Source: Lachnospiraceae bacterium (GTDB taxonomy: Bacteria; Bacillota; Clostridia; Lachnospirales; Lachnospiraceae). Taken from it: DNA of 5,943 nucleotides. Both the position numbers and the translations under genes were made by a program. Below the pieces are notes generated by a model. That model was not told the origin of the DNA. It did no database searches and saw only the letters and a list, made by a program, of their open reading frames with translations. Within the stretch, counting starts at the first letter, position 1; each line of letters starts with the position of its first letter. Location: assembly GCA_021199395.1 (NCBI GenBank), contig JAJQIE010000193.1:1-5943 (forward strand). Direction: 5' to 3'. Of this stretch, positions 1-5,940 are shown in pieces.

Positions 1-54
1 CCGTACGTTCGGTGCTGTGAGAGGACGGCGGTTAATCACCGCCTCCTACTCGAT
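1..54 (+). mobile_element. 3' end of a bacterial group II intron (end of domain V and domain VI), partial
   Basis: This is the terminal part of a self-splicing retroelement RNA; the rest, including any reverse transcriptase, lies left of the window. Positions 1-10 (CCGTACGTTC) fit the 3' strand of domain V. Domain VI then folds as 19-21 with 49-51, 22-25 with 44-47 and 27-32 with 38-43, around a 5-nt loop at 33-37. C26 is bulged on one side and A48 on the other. A48 is the 7th base from the proposed 3' end at T54, which matches the usual branch-point distance, and the element ends in AT as group II introns do (AY). Spacing and fold are seen directly; membership of the family is from recall of similar intron ends. 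The 5' strand of domain V and the intron-encoded protein cannot be checked here. It points towards the phosphorylase gene and ends 28 bp from its stop codon. Confidence 0.77.
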
Positions 55-82
55 CGGACGGACAGGGGCAGGCAGGGAAGCT

Positions 83-2518
83 TTAACCCATAACAGCTGT
101 CACCTCATAATGCGTCCTGCCCTCCTCAAACGGTACGATACAGCCCTCTGTCTCCTGACCATTTACGATCAGCCTTGCGATACCCTTTTGTACGTTATCC
201 GGGTTCTTTACGTGGATGTCATAGAGCGCGCCGCGGAAGCTTCTGCTGACTGTGAAATCACCGAACCCCTCCGGTACGCACGGGTCAATGCGAAGACCGT
301 CAAACTGCGGCTGAATGCCGAGGATTGCCTGCGACACATCCACAAACGTCCATGCGGCCGTGCCGGTCAGCCAGCTGTTCTTTGCCTCGCCGAATCTGGC
401 GGCATCAGCGCCGGCTACCATCTGCGAGTACACATATGGCTCTGTGCGGTGGATTTCGCTGATATCCTCGATGTAGGCAGGACAGGTCCTGCGGTAAATC
501 TCAAATGCGCGGTTGCCCCGCCCCAGGGCAGCTTCCGCGATCGATACCCACGGATTGTTATGACAGAAGATACCGGCATTTTCCTTGTATCCGGGCGGAT
601 AGGACGACACCTCGCCAAGATTGAGACAGTATTTTGTATAAGCCGGCTGCAGCAGCATGATCCCGTATTTCGTATCCAGCTTTTCCCTGACGGAATCCAG
701 AGCTTTTATGGCAAGGCCCTCTTCAATGCCAATACCGGCCATCACACAGAAGCCCTGCGGCTCGATATAGATCTGACCCTCCTCACATTCTCTGGAACCG
801 ACCTTCTGAGACTGTGCGTCGTATGCGCGGAGGAACCATTCGCCGTCCCAGCCCGCGTCAAGCACAGCGGCATACATCGCGTCGATCTCCTGCCTGGCCG
901 ATTCCGCCAGATGATCCCTTCCGGTGATACGGCATAATTCCTCATATTCGCGGCCATATTTTACAAACATTCCGGCAATGAATACGGATTCCGCGACCGA
1001 TCCTTCGGAGGGACCGGTCGTCTGGAAGGACTCGCCCGGCGTGTCAGAAAAACAGTTCAGGTTCAGACAGTCATTCCAGTCGGCGCGGCCGATCAGAGGG
1101 AGCGAATGGGGACCCTTGCGCTCCGCGATGTAATTAAACGAGCGGGTCAGGTGCTCAAAGAGAGGTACGGCGGTCGCCTCATCATTGTCAAATGGAACCA
1201 TCTCATCGAGGATCGAAAAATCGCCGGTCTCTTTGATGTAGGCGGAGGTACCCGCGATCAGCCACAGCGGATCATCGTTGAAGCCGCTGCCGATATCCAT
1301 ATTGCCTTTTTTCGTCAGAGGCTGATACTGATGGTAAGCACTTCCGTCCGAAAACTGTGTAGAAGCGATATCTATAATGCGTTCTCTCGCGCGCTCCGGA
1401 ATCAGATGCACAAAACCGAGCAGATCCTGGCAGGAATCACGAAATCCCATGCCGCGGCCCGTACCGGATTCATAATAGGAAGCGGAACGGGACATATTAA
1501 ACGTAACCATACACTGATACTGGTTCCAGACATTTACCATGCGGTTCAGCTTTTCATCCATGGAGACTACATGATATTTAGAGAGAAGCTGCTCCCAATA
1601 GGTATTTAACGCCAGAAATGACGCGTCAACCTGCTCCTTTGTGCAAAAACGCGCCAGCAGCTTTTTTGCCGGCTCTTTATTGATGACGCCGGGCGCCTCC
1701 CATTTCTGCTCATTCGGAAGCTCCGCATAGCCGAGCACAAAGATATAATTCTTTTCCTCGCCCGGTGCAAGCGTTACGTCAATCTGGTGCGCGGCGACGG
1801 GGTACCATCCGCTGGCTATGGAGCCTTCACATTTACCGTTTTCTACGGCAACCGGATCGGATGCGCTGCGGTACGCGCCGATGAAGCTGTCACGGCTGGT
1901 GTCAAACGAATCGATCGGTACATTTACGGCGGAATAGGCATAGTGATTGCGGCGTTCGCGGTATTCTGTCTTGTGATAAATCACAGAATCAGCTACCTCC
2001 ACTTCGCCAATGCTCAGGTTGCGCTGGTAGTTGGTCATATCATCTACCGCGTTCCAGAGACAGAATTCCGTATAAGAAAAAAGCTTCAGGTATTTTGTCT
2101 CTGCTGAGGTATTTTTCAGTGTAAGAGAATTGATCTCACAGGACGCATCCATTGGAACAAATGCGAGCAGATTCGCACAGACATTGTTTTTGGATGAAAG
2201 AAAACGGCTGTAACCGATCCCATGCCGACATTCGTACGAGTCAAGCTCTGTCTGGGTCGGCTTCCATCCGGGATTCCAGACGGTATCCCCATCCTTGATG
2301 TAATAGTATTTGCCGTTTGTATCATATGGAACATCATTGTAGCGGTAGCGGGTGATACGAAGCAGCTTTGCATCCTTGTAGAAGCTGTATCCGCCGCAGG
2401 TGTTGGACACCAGTGAAAAGAAATCGCTGCATCCCAGATAATTGATCCATGGCAGCGGAGTCCTTGGCGTTGTGATGACATATTCCCGGCTGGCATCATC
2501 AAAATAACCGAATTTCAT
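83..2518 (-). CDS. cepA: Cellobiose phosphorylase (GH94, EC 2.4.1.20)
   Basis: This cytoplasmic enzyme splits cellobiose with inorganic phosphate into alpha-glucose 1-phosphate and glucose, saving ATP compared with hydrolysis. The 811 residues match the length of the Clostridium thermocellum enzyme and resemble it from the first residues ([16 protein letters not shown]) to the last. Cellodextrin phosphorylases are clearly longer. Layout by family: N-terminal beta-sandwich (about 1-270), helical linker, (alpha/alpha)6 barrel (about 310-730), C-terminal beta domain. The catalytic motif RADWNDCLN is at 478-486; D483 aligns with the general acid Asp490 of the Cellvibrio gilvus enzyme. R355 and D361 fit its sugar-binding Arg362 and Asp368. 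H653, T718 and G719 fit its phosphate ligands (alignment from memory). The ATG at 2518 has an AAGGAG site 9 nt upstream; the stop is TAA. No signal peptide, frameshift or missing key residue was seen. It is transcribed alone from its own upstream region. Chitobiose or laminaribiose phosphorylase is a less likely alternative. Confidence 0.96.
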   Translation of the reverse strand: MKFGYFDDASREYVITTPRTPLPWINYLGCSDFFSLVSNTCGGYSFYKDAKLLRITRYRYNDVPYDTNGKYYYIKDGDTVWNPGWKPTQTELDSYECRHGIGYSRFLSSKNNVCANLLAFVPMDASCEINSLTLKNTSAETKYLKLFSYTEFCLWNAVDDMTNYQRNLSIGEVEVADSVIYHKTEYRERRNHYAYSAVNVPIDSFDTSRDSFIGAYRSASDPVAVENGKCEGSIASGWYPVAAHQIDVTLAPGEEKNYIFVLGYAELPNEQKWEAPGVINKEPAKKLLARFCTKEQVDASFLALNTYWEQLLSKYHVVSMDEKLNRMVNVWNQYQCMVTFNMSRSASYYESGTGRGMGFRDSCQDLLGFVHLIPERARERIIDIASTQFSDGSAYHQYQPLTKKGNMDIGSGFNDDPLWLIAGTSAYIKETGDFSILDEMVPFDNDEATAVPLFEHLTRSFNYIAERKGPHSLPLIGRADWNDCLNLNCFSDTPGESFQTTGPSEGSVAESVFIAGMFVKYGREYEELCRITGRDHLAESARQEIDAMYAAVLDAGWDGEWFLRAYDAQSQKVGSRECEEGQIYIEPQGFCVMAGIGIEEGLAIKALDSVREKLDTKYGIMLLQPAYTKYCLNLGEVSSYPPGYKENAGIFCHNNPWVSIAEAALGRGNRAFEIYRRTCPAYIEDISEIHRTEPYVYSQMVAGADAARFGEAKNSWLTGTAAWTFVDVSQAILGIQPQFDGLRIDPCVPEGFGDFTVSRSFRGALYDIHVKNPDNVQKGIARLIVNGQETEGCIVPFEEGRTHYEVTAVMG

Positions 2519-2527
2519 AATCTTTCT

Positions 2528-2533
2528 CTCCTT
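2528..2533 (-). promoter_or_regulatory. Ribosome binding site of cellobiose phosphorylase
   Basis: On the minus strand AAGGAG (within AAAGGAGAG) lies 9 nt before the ATG at 2518. It fixes this start; there is no competing in-frame start just upstream with a comparable site. Confidence 0.85.
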
Positions 2534-2544
2534 TGCTGATCATT

Positions 2545-2557
2545 GAAAACGTTTAAG
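2545..2557. promoter_or_regulatory. LacI/CcpA-like operator, promoter-distal copy
   Basis: GAAAACGTTTAAG contains the 8-bp palindrome AAACGTTT (2547-2554), with the central CG typical of operators of LacI-family regulators, including CcpA cre sites. The left half with its flank (TTGAAAACG) fits a cre half-site well; the right half does not. It lies 27-39 bp before the phosphorylase ATG, inside the predicted leader, where a bound repressor would block transcription. The same 13 bp recur at 2788-2800. The regulator is not in the window, so its identity is inferred. Confidence 0.55.
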
Positions 2558-2599
2558 CAAATCTCCAATAATGGCTCAAATCATGGATAAAACCAGAAT

Positions 2600-2631
2600 T
2601 AATAGAAAACGGCTAACGTCGTTTTCTATTA
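2600..2631. promoter_or_regulatory. 12-bp perfect inverted repeat, candidate operator
   Basis: The arms TAATAGAAAACG (2600-2611) and CGTTTTCTATTA (2620-2631) are perfectly complementary around an 8-bp spacer. Each inner arm end is GAAAACG/CGTTTTC, the same half-site found in the two LacI-like boxes at 2545 and 2788, but here the halves are set apart. The dyad touches the -10 element of one candidate promoter (2631-2636) and covers its expected start point. There is no T-run on either side, so a terminator is unlikely. A repressor site in the phosphorylase promoter is the best reading. Confidence 0.55.
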
Positions 2632-2659
2632 CTATAGCCTATATCTTTTTGAAAAGCAA
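2631..2659 (-). promoter_or_regulatory. Candidate sigma-A promoter (proximal) for cellobiose phosphorylase
   Basis: On the minus strand a -35 TTGCTT (2654-2659) is followed after 17 bp by a -10 TATAGT (2631-2636, 5 of 6 to consensus). Transcription would start near 2624, giving a leader of roughly 105 nt. The -10 abuts the inverted repeat at 2600-2631, an arrangement that would allow repression. The -35 is weak (3 of 6), and the distal promoter at 2662-2690 fits the consensus better. Confidence 0.4.
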
Positions 2660-2661
2660 CC

Positions 2662-2690
2662 ATTATTTTGTCGGACAGCGCATCTGTCAC
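2662..2690 (-). promoter_or_regulatory. Candidate sigma-A promoter (distal) for cellobiose phosphorylase
   Basis: On the minus strand a -35 GTGACA (2685-2690, 5 of 6) and a -10 AATAAT (2662-2667, 5 of 6) are separated by exactly 17 bp. Transcription would start near 2655, and the inverted repeat at 2600-2631 would then lie at about +24 to +55. This is the best consensus match I found in the region, but it rests on pattern only. Confidence 0.45.
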
Positions 2691-2787
2691 AGGAGCGAAA
2701 CTGACAAAAACGAGGGAGAAAAATCGGATATTTTTAGTAAAAAAGAGGAAATCGAAAGAGAGATGCTGAGAAATACAGGAATAGAAC

Positions 2788-2800
2788 GAAAACGTTTAAG
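2788..2800. promoter_or_regulatory. LacI/CcpA-like operator, upstream copy
   Basis: This is an exact second copy of GAAAACGTTTAAG in the same orientation as the one at 2545-2557. Centre-to-centre distance is 243 bp, close to 23 helical turns at 10.5 bp. It lies about 100 bp upstream of the distal -35 box, so on its own it would not block polymerase. A role as the auxiliary site of a repression loop is inferred. Confidence 0.5.
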
Positions 2801-2880
2801 AATCGAAACATTTTGCTGCTCACAGGAATTCGATGTACACGACAGCATATGGAAGGGCGCTTTACAGCTCTGTGGTTAAT

Positions 2881-2908
2881 AAAAAGGAAACGACAAATGT
2901 TGTTTCCT
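2881..2908 (-). terminator. Rho-independent terminator of the ABC transporter operon (second hairpin)
   Basis: AGGAAAC (2885-2891) pairs with GTTTCCT (2902-2908); the stem continues inward through a G-T pair and three more pairs to a very small loop. Read on the minus strand the stem is followed directly by a run of T (the A-run at 2881-2885). It lies about 85 bp after the ATPase stop codon. The stem is A/T-rich, so it may be a modest terminator backing up the hairpin at 2918-2956. Confidence 0.55.
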
Positions 2909-2917
2909 GTAAATGCG

Positions 2918-2956
2918 GCAAAGAGACGTTCCGATTCAATCGGGACGTCTCTTTGC
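2918..2956 (-). terminator. Strong 18-bp hairpin after the ABC transporter operon, probable terminator
   Basis: GCAAAGAGACGT (2918-2929) pairs perfectly with ACGTCTCTTTGC (2945-2956). The stem continues through one T-G wobble and five more pairs to a 3-nt loop (2936-2938), about 18 bp in all. It begins 36 nt after the ATPase stop. On the minus strand the distal arm ends CTCTTTGC without a clean T-run, so it may be a terminator with an imperfect tail or a 3'-end stabilising hairpin acting with the hairpin at 2881-2908. Confidence 0.5.
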
Positions 2957-2992
2957 ATGGAGGTTTTATCCGAACAGCTTAATTCAGAAAGA

Positions 2993-3787
2993 TTATCCGA
3001 GCAGCGCCGCATCGTTCGCGAACTGCTCGCCGCTGACCTTTTCGAACTGATCGAGAAGATTTTTGACCGTCAGCTTTTTCTTTTCTTCTCCGCGGATATC
3101 GAGGATGATCCTCCCCTCATTCATCATAATCAGGCGGTTCCCATGGAGGATCGCGTCTTTCATATTGTGGGTAATCATCAGGGTGGTCAGGTGGTCGCGG
3201 TTTACGATCAGCTCCGTGATTTCCAGCACCTTCGCGGCTGTCTTTGGATCCAGCGCGGCGGTGTGTTCGTCGAGAAGGAGCAGCTTTGGCTTCTGGAGCG
3301 TTGCCATCAGGAGAGTGAGCGCCTGGCGCTGTCCGCCGGAGAGCAGGCCGACCTTTGCGGTCATGCGGGTTTCCAGCCCAAGCCCAAGCATCGCGAGAAG
3401 CTCCCTGTATTCATCGCGTTCCTGTCTGGTAATGCCCGGACGAAGCATACGACGTTTGCCACGCCGTTCGGCGAGCGCCAGATTTTCCTGAATCTCCATG
3501 GTAGCGGCTGTTCCATTCATGGGATCCTGAAATACACGTCCCAGATAGGTGGCGCGCTTGTGCTCCGGAAGCTTTGTCACATTAACGCCGTCAATCAGAA
3601 TCTGGCCTTCATCTACCATCCAGGTACCGGCCACGGCATTCAGGAGCGTGGATTTACCGGCTCCATTGCCGCCGATTACGGTGACGAAGTCCCCGTCGTC
3701 AAGACTCAGAGAGACATTGTTCAGCGCTGTTTTTTCATTGATGGTACCGGGGTTAAAGGTTTTGGAAATATTTTGAATGTCAAGCAT
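2993..3787 (-). CDS. ABC transporter ATP-binding protein (TrpZ/COG1101-like)
   Basis: This 264-residue nucleotide-binding subunit hydrolyses ATP at the inner face of the membrane to drive the adjacent permease. All motifs are intact: Walker A GGNGAGKST (39-47, K45), Q-loop Q87 in VFQDP, signature LSGGQ (149-153), Walker B LLLLDE (169-174, catalytic E174), D-loop ALDP (178-181) and H-loop H207. The early part (MLDIQNISKTFNPGT) and the VFQDPMNGTAATMEIQENL stretch are typical of the ATPases that accompany ABC_sub_bind binding proteins. The reading frame stays open to 3886. The ATG at 3787 is preferred because GGGAGG lies just upstream and homologues begin at this MLDIQ-type start. It overlaps the permease stop by 8 nt (ATGCTTGA), so translational coupling is likely. 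It is the last gene of the operon, followed by two hairpins. Confidence 0.93.
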   Translation of the reverse strand: MLDIQNISKTFNPGTINEKTALNNVSLSLDDGDFVTVIGGNGAGKSTLLNAVAGTWMVDEGQILIDGVNVTKLPEHKRATYLGRVFQDPMNGTAATMEIQENLALAERRGKRRMLRPGITRQERDEYRELLAMLGLGLETRMTAKVGLLSGGQRQALTLLMATLQKPKLLLLDEHTAALDPKTAAKVLEITELIVNRDHLTTLMITHNMKDAILHGNRLIMMNEGRIILDIRGEEKKKLTVKNLLDQFEKVSGEQFANDAALLG

Positions 3788-4742
3788 TTTTGCTGCCTCC
3801 CTTCTCCGCACCCGCAGCCAGATTTTTCCGGACCGGTTTTGTAAAATATCTGCTCTTCCAGTAGGGAACAGCGAGGAAGATTGCAACCAGAGACGCGGAA
3901 AGCAGCTTCAGCAGGTCTGTGTCAATGCCGAGCCAGATGACTACCTGAAGCACCAGATAATATATAATCGCGCCAAGCGATACGGCAAGCAGCTGCAGAG
4001 CAAAGTTACGGAAAATTTTTCCGAAGATCGCTTCGCCGATAATGACCGCAGCCAGGCCGATGACGATGGCGCCGCGTCCCATATTGACGTCCGCAAAGCC
4101 CTGATACTGGGAGAGCAGAGCGCTGGAGAGCGCAACCAGGCCGTTGGAGAGCATCAGGCCGATTACCTTATTGAGGTTGGTATTGATTCCCTGGGCGCGG
4201 GACATGCTTGGATTGCAGCCGGTCGCGCGCAGAGAAGCGCCGAGCTCTGTACCGAAAAACCAGTATAAAACGGCGATCAGCAGGGCTGTGATCACGATCA
4301 CGATAAAAATCGTATTCTGCCAGAGGGGGACGCCCTTGATATAGCGCAGCGACACCAGAAGGTCATAGTTGTTTACATTGACAGCCTGGTTTGATTTTCC
4401 CATAATCTTCAGGTTGACCGAATACAGGGAAAGCTGTGTCAGGATGCCGGCGAGAATCGCCGGAAGACCCATAAAGGTATGCAGGATACCGGTGACAAGA
4501 CCGGCAAGCATACCCGCGCCGGTCGCGGCAAGCATCGCTACCCAGATATTCTGGCCGCTCATCAGCATCATAATACATACCGCACCGCCGGTAGCCATGG
4601 TACCGTCTACGGTCAGATCCGCAATGTCCAGAATACGGTAGGTGATGTATACGCCGATTGCCATGATACCCCACACCAGTCCCTGCGCGCAGGCTCCCGG
4701 CAATGCGTTAATCAGAGTTGTGATATTCATTTGTGAAGTCAT
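3780..4742 (-). CDS. ABC transporter permease (BPD_transp_2 family, TrpY/COG4120-like)
   Basis: This 320-residue integral membrane subunit forms the import channel. It shows about eight or nine hydrophobic spans, at roughly 17-36, 44-61, 66-87, 93-110, 143-163, 193-212, 225-242, 248-270 and 275-293. The cytoplasmic loop GASLRATGCNP...AQGIN (168-187) is the ATPase-contacting signature of branched-chain-type permeases. The segment VYITYRILDIADLTVDGTMATGGA (31-54) is characteristic of permeases paired with ABC_sub_bind proteins. The start is uncertain. The frame extends to a TTG at 4763 without a ribosome site. The ATG at 4742 has AAAGGAAG directly before it, which is rather close, and the ATG at 4730 would leave a spacing of about 12-14 nt. 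I chose 4742; 4730 (316 residues) is a fair alternative. The stop TGA overlaps the ATPase start. The substrate cannot be read from the permease. Confidence 0.92.
   Translation of the reverse strand: MTSQMNITTLINALPGACAQGLVWGIMAIGVYITYRILDIADLTVDGTMATGGAVCIMMLMSGQNIWVAMLAATGAGMLAGLVTGILHTFMGLPAILAGILTQLSLYSVNLKIMGKSNQAVNVNNYDLLVSLRYIKGVPLWQNTIFIVIVITALLIAVLYWFFGTELGASLRATGCNPSMSRAQGINTNLNKVIGLMLSNGLVALSSALLSQYQGFADVNMGRGAIVIGLAAVIIGEAIFGKIFRNFALQLLAVSLGAIIYYLVLQVVIWLGIDTDLLKLLSASLVAIFLAVPYWKSRYFTKPVRKNLAAGAEKGGSKNA
3796..3803 (-). promoter_or_regulatory. Ribosome binding site of the ABC ATPase, inside the permease gene
   Basis: AAGGGAGG on the minus strand lies 8 nt before the ATG at 3787. 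It is embedded in the last codons of the permease (Lys-Gly-Gly). It selects the internal start over the longer open frame and supports coupled translation. Confidence 0.8.
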
Positions 4743-4935
4743 CTTCCTTTCACATGCGGCCAATCCGCCAGGAACTGAACGCAGCTGTCTCTCTAAAACA
4801 GCGAGAGAGGAGAGCCCTTTCTCGCTGTTTCAGGATGTATTCAGACAGGACAGAGAGGATCGAGAATCCGTATCTCACGCGCCCTGTGCCCTGTCTGTCA
4901 GGTTTCTATGTGTGTCGCACGAATGTCGGCAGCTG
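4743..4935 (-). other. Intra-operon spacer between binding protein and permease genes
   Basis: The 193-bp gap is unusually wide for genes of one transporter. Besides the hairpin at 4795-4830 it contains an 8-bp inverted repeat, CAGACAGG (4842-4849) with CCTGTCTG (4890-4897), 40 bp apart and of doubtful meaning. I found no convincing internal promoter, so permease and ATPase probably depend on read-through from the binding-protein promoter. Confidence 0.5.
4795..4830 (-). terminator. Terminator-like hairpin between binding protein and permease
   Basis: AAACAGCGAGA (4796-4806) pairs with TCTCGCTGTTT (4820-4830). The stem continues inward through a G-T wobble and three more pairs to a 5-nt loop (4811-4815), 15 bp in all. 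On the minus strand it is followed by TTTTAG. It lies about 105 nt after the binding-protein stop and 53 nt before the permease start. It probably acts as a partial terminator or 3'-end stabiliser that raises the amount of binding protein over the membrane subunits. Confidence 0.62.
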
Positions 4936-5940
4936 TTACTCTGTAGCAGCTTCGGTTTCCGCCTCTGTCTCAGCTTCCGCGTCTGCGCCGATCGCTACAT
5001 AATCATCCGGGATCTCAACGCCAAGCGTCTCAGCGATATCAGCATTGTACTCTTTGGTAACCTCCGGCGCGTACTCAATAGCCATTTCAGAAATATCAGC
5101 GCCCTCGGTCAGGATCTGTACCGCCATTTCACCGGAAATGTATCCGATGTCATAGTAGCTGATGGAAAGAGTAGCGACGCCGCAGCCCTCGCAGATACCT
5201 TCCTCGCCTGCGATAACCGGTACGCCAGCGTCCAGGCATACGTTGTTGATCAGCTCGGTATTGGATGCTGCGGTGTTGTCGGTCGGGATATAGATCACAT
5301 CGCTCTCTGCAGCAGCGGTCTGAGCTACTGCCTGAATATCATTTGAATCGGAGAATGAATAATATTCAACGGCATATCCATAATCCTCCAGATATACGGA
5401 AATGGTGTCTGCCTGATACTGAGAGTTTGCCTCAGCGGAGCAGTACAGGATGCCTACATTCTCCGCATCCGGGAACAGCTCGTTCAGCATGGCCGCCTGC
5501 TCGTCAAGCGGAGCCAGGTCAGAGGTACCGGAGATGTTGCCGCCAACCGTACCGGTAAACTCAATGTCAAGCGCTGAACCGTAATCCGTGATAGAGGTAC
5601 CCAGAATCGGGATCTCATCGGTAGCGGCATGACAAGCCTGCAGTGCAGAGGTAGCGTTCGCCAGGATCAGGTCTACCTCGTTCGTCACGAACTGGTTCGC
5701 AATAGTAGCGCAGGTATTGGGATCGCCCTGTGCGTTCTGCTCGTCAAAGGTAACCGCGTCGCCGAGCGCCTCGGTCAGAGCGTCCTTGAAGCCCTGTGTA
5801 GCAGCGTCCAGAGCGTCATGCTCTACAAGCTGGAGAATGCCGACCGAATAAGTCTCGGACTCTTCAGCGCTCACATTGATACCGACAAAGCTGGCAATCA
5901 TGGATGCGGAAAGAACGGTAGCTAAAATCTGTTTCTTCAT
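4936..5940 (-). CDS. ABC transporter substrate-binding protein (ABC_sub_bind / TrpX-like, COG2984)
   Basis: This 334-residue exported receptor captures the ligand for the downstream permease and ATPase. Residues 1-25 form a Sec signal peptide (MKKQILATVLSASMIASFVG core, likely cut after VSA at 23-25). There is no lipobox cysteine, although binding proteins of Gram-positive bacteria are normally lipoproteins. Family hallmarks are VEHDALDAATQGFKDAL (39-55), DLILANATSALQA (90-102), IPILGTSITD (110-119), NISGTSDLAP (135-144), NVGILY (161-166), VIYIPTDNTAASN (215-227), PVIAGEEG (241-248) and SYYDIGYISG (261-270). C250 and C253 form a CEGC motif. The tail ADAEAETEAETEAATE (319-334) is acidic and repetitive. 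Known relatives (streptococcal TrpX) serve tryptophan uptake, but other family members are uncharacterised, so the ligand is open. The gene starts 3 bases inside the window edge; its promoter and ribosome site lie outside. Confidence 0.92.
   Translation of the reverse strand: MKKQILATVLSASMIASFVGINVSAEESETYSVGILQLVEHDALDAATQGFKDALTEALGDAVTFDEQNAQGDPNTCATIANQFVTNEVDLILANATSALQACHAATDEIPILGTSITDYGSALDIEFTGTVGGNISGTSDLAPLDEQAAMLNELFPDAENVGILYCSAEANSQYQADTISVYLEDYGYAVEYYSFSDSNDIQAVAQTAAAESDVIYIPTDNTAASNTELINNVCLDAGVPVIAGEEGICEGCGVATLSISYYDIGYISGEMAVQILTEGADISEMAIEYAPEVTKEYNADIAETLGVEIPDDYVAIGADAEAETEAETEAATE

Larger units (their letters stand above)
2519..2992. other. Intergenic control region between the ABC operon and cellobiose phosphorylase
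   Basis: This 474-bp stretch has no convincing gene. From right to left (the direction of transcription) it holds two hairpins closing the transporter operon, an upstream LacI-like box, two candidate promoters, a long dyad, a second LacI-like box and the phosphorylase ribosome binding site. A 102-codon plus-strand reading frame (2571-2879) lacks a ribosome binding site and runs through all of these elements, so it was not called. Positions 2691-2787 show nothing recognisable apart from a purine-rich plus strand. Confidence 0.7.

Noticed and set aside
17..937. 306-codon plus-strand open frame antisense to the phosphorylase gene
   Set aside because: It lies opposite a fully conserved GH94 coding region, begins inside the group II intron end, has no ribosome site and shows no recognisable domain.
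2574..2600. Possible third promoter (TTGAGC, 17 bp, TTAAAC) overlapping the promoter-distal LacI-like box
   Set aside because: The -10 matches only 3 of 6 consensus bases, and two better promoters lie just upstream.
2571..2879. 102-codon plus-strand open frame in the intergenic region
   Set aside because: There is no Shine-Dalgarno before 2571, the composition is not protein-like, and it runs through promoters and operator repeats of the minus-strand gene.
2734..3012. 92-codon minus-strand open frame overlapping the end of the ATPase gene
   Set aside because: It overlaps the ATPase 3' end and both hairpins, has no ribosome site and ends in a Phe/Leu-rich stretch that reflects the purine-rich opposite strand.
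2813..3844. 343-codon plus-strand open frame antisense to the ATPase
   Set aside because: It mirrors an intact ABC ATPase with all motifs; long antisense frames are expected with this codon use, and nothing in its translation is recognisable.
3788..3886. N-terminal extension of the ATPase to 3886
   Set aside because: The extra 33 residues overlap the permease coding end, lack a ribosome site and are not expected in the family; the ATG at 3787 has GGGAGG upstream.
4842..4897. 8-bp inverted repeat CAGACAGG/CCTGTCTG with a 40-bp spacer
   Set aside because: The arms are short and widely spaced, with no T-run and no link to a promoter; it could arise by chance in CTGT-rich sequence.
4642..5346. 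234-codon plus-strand open frame across the permease start, spacer and binding-protein 3' part
   Set aside because: It is antisense to two well-supported genes and crosses the terminator-like hairpin; it has no recognisable domain.
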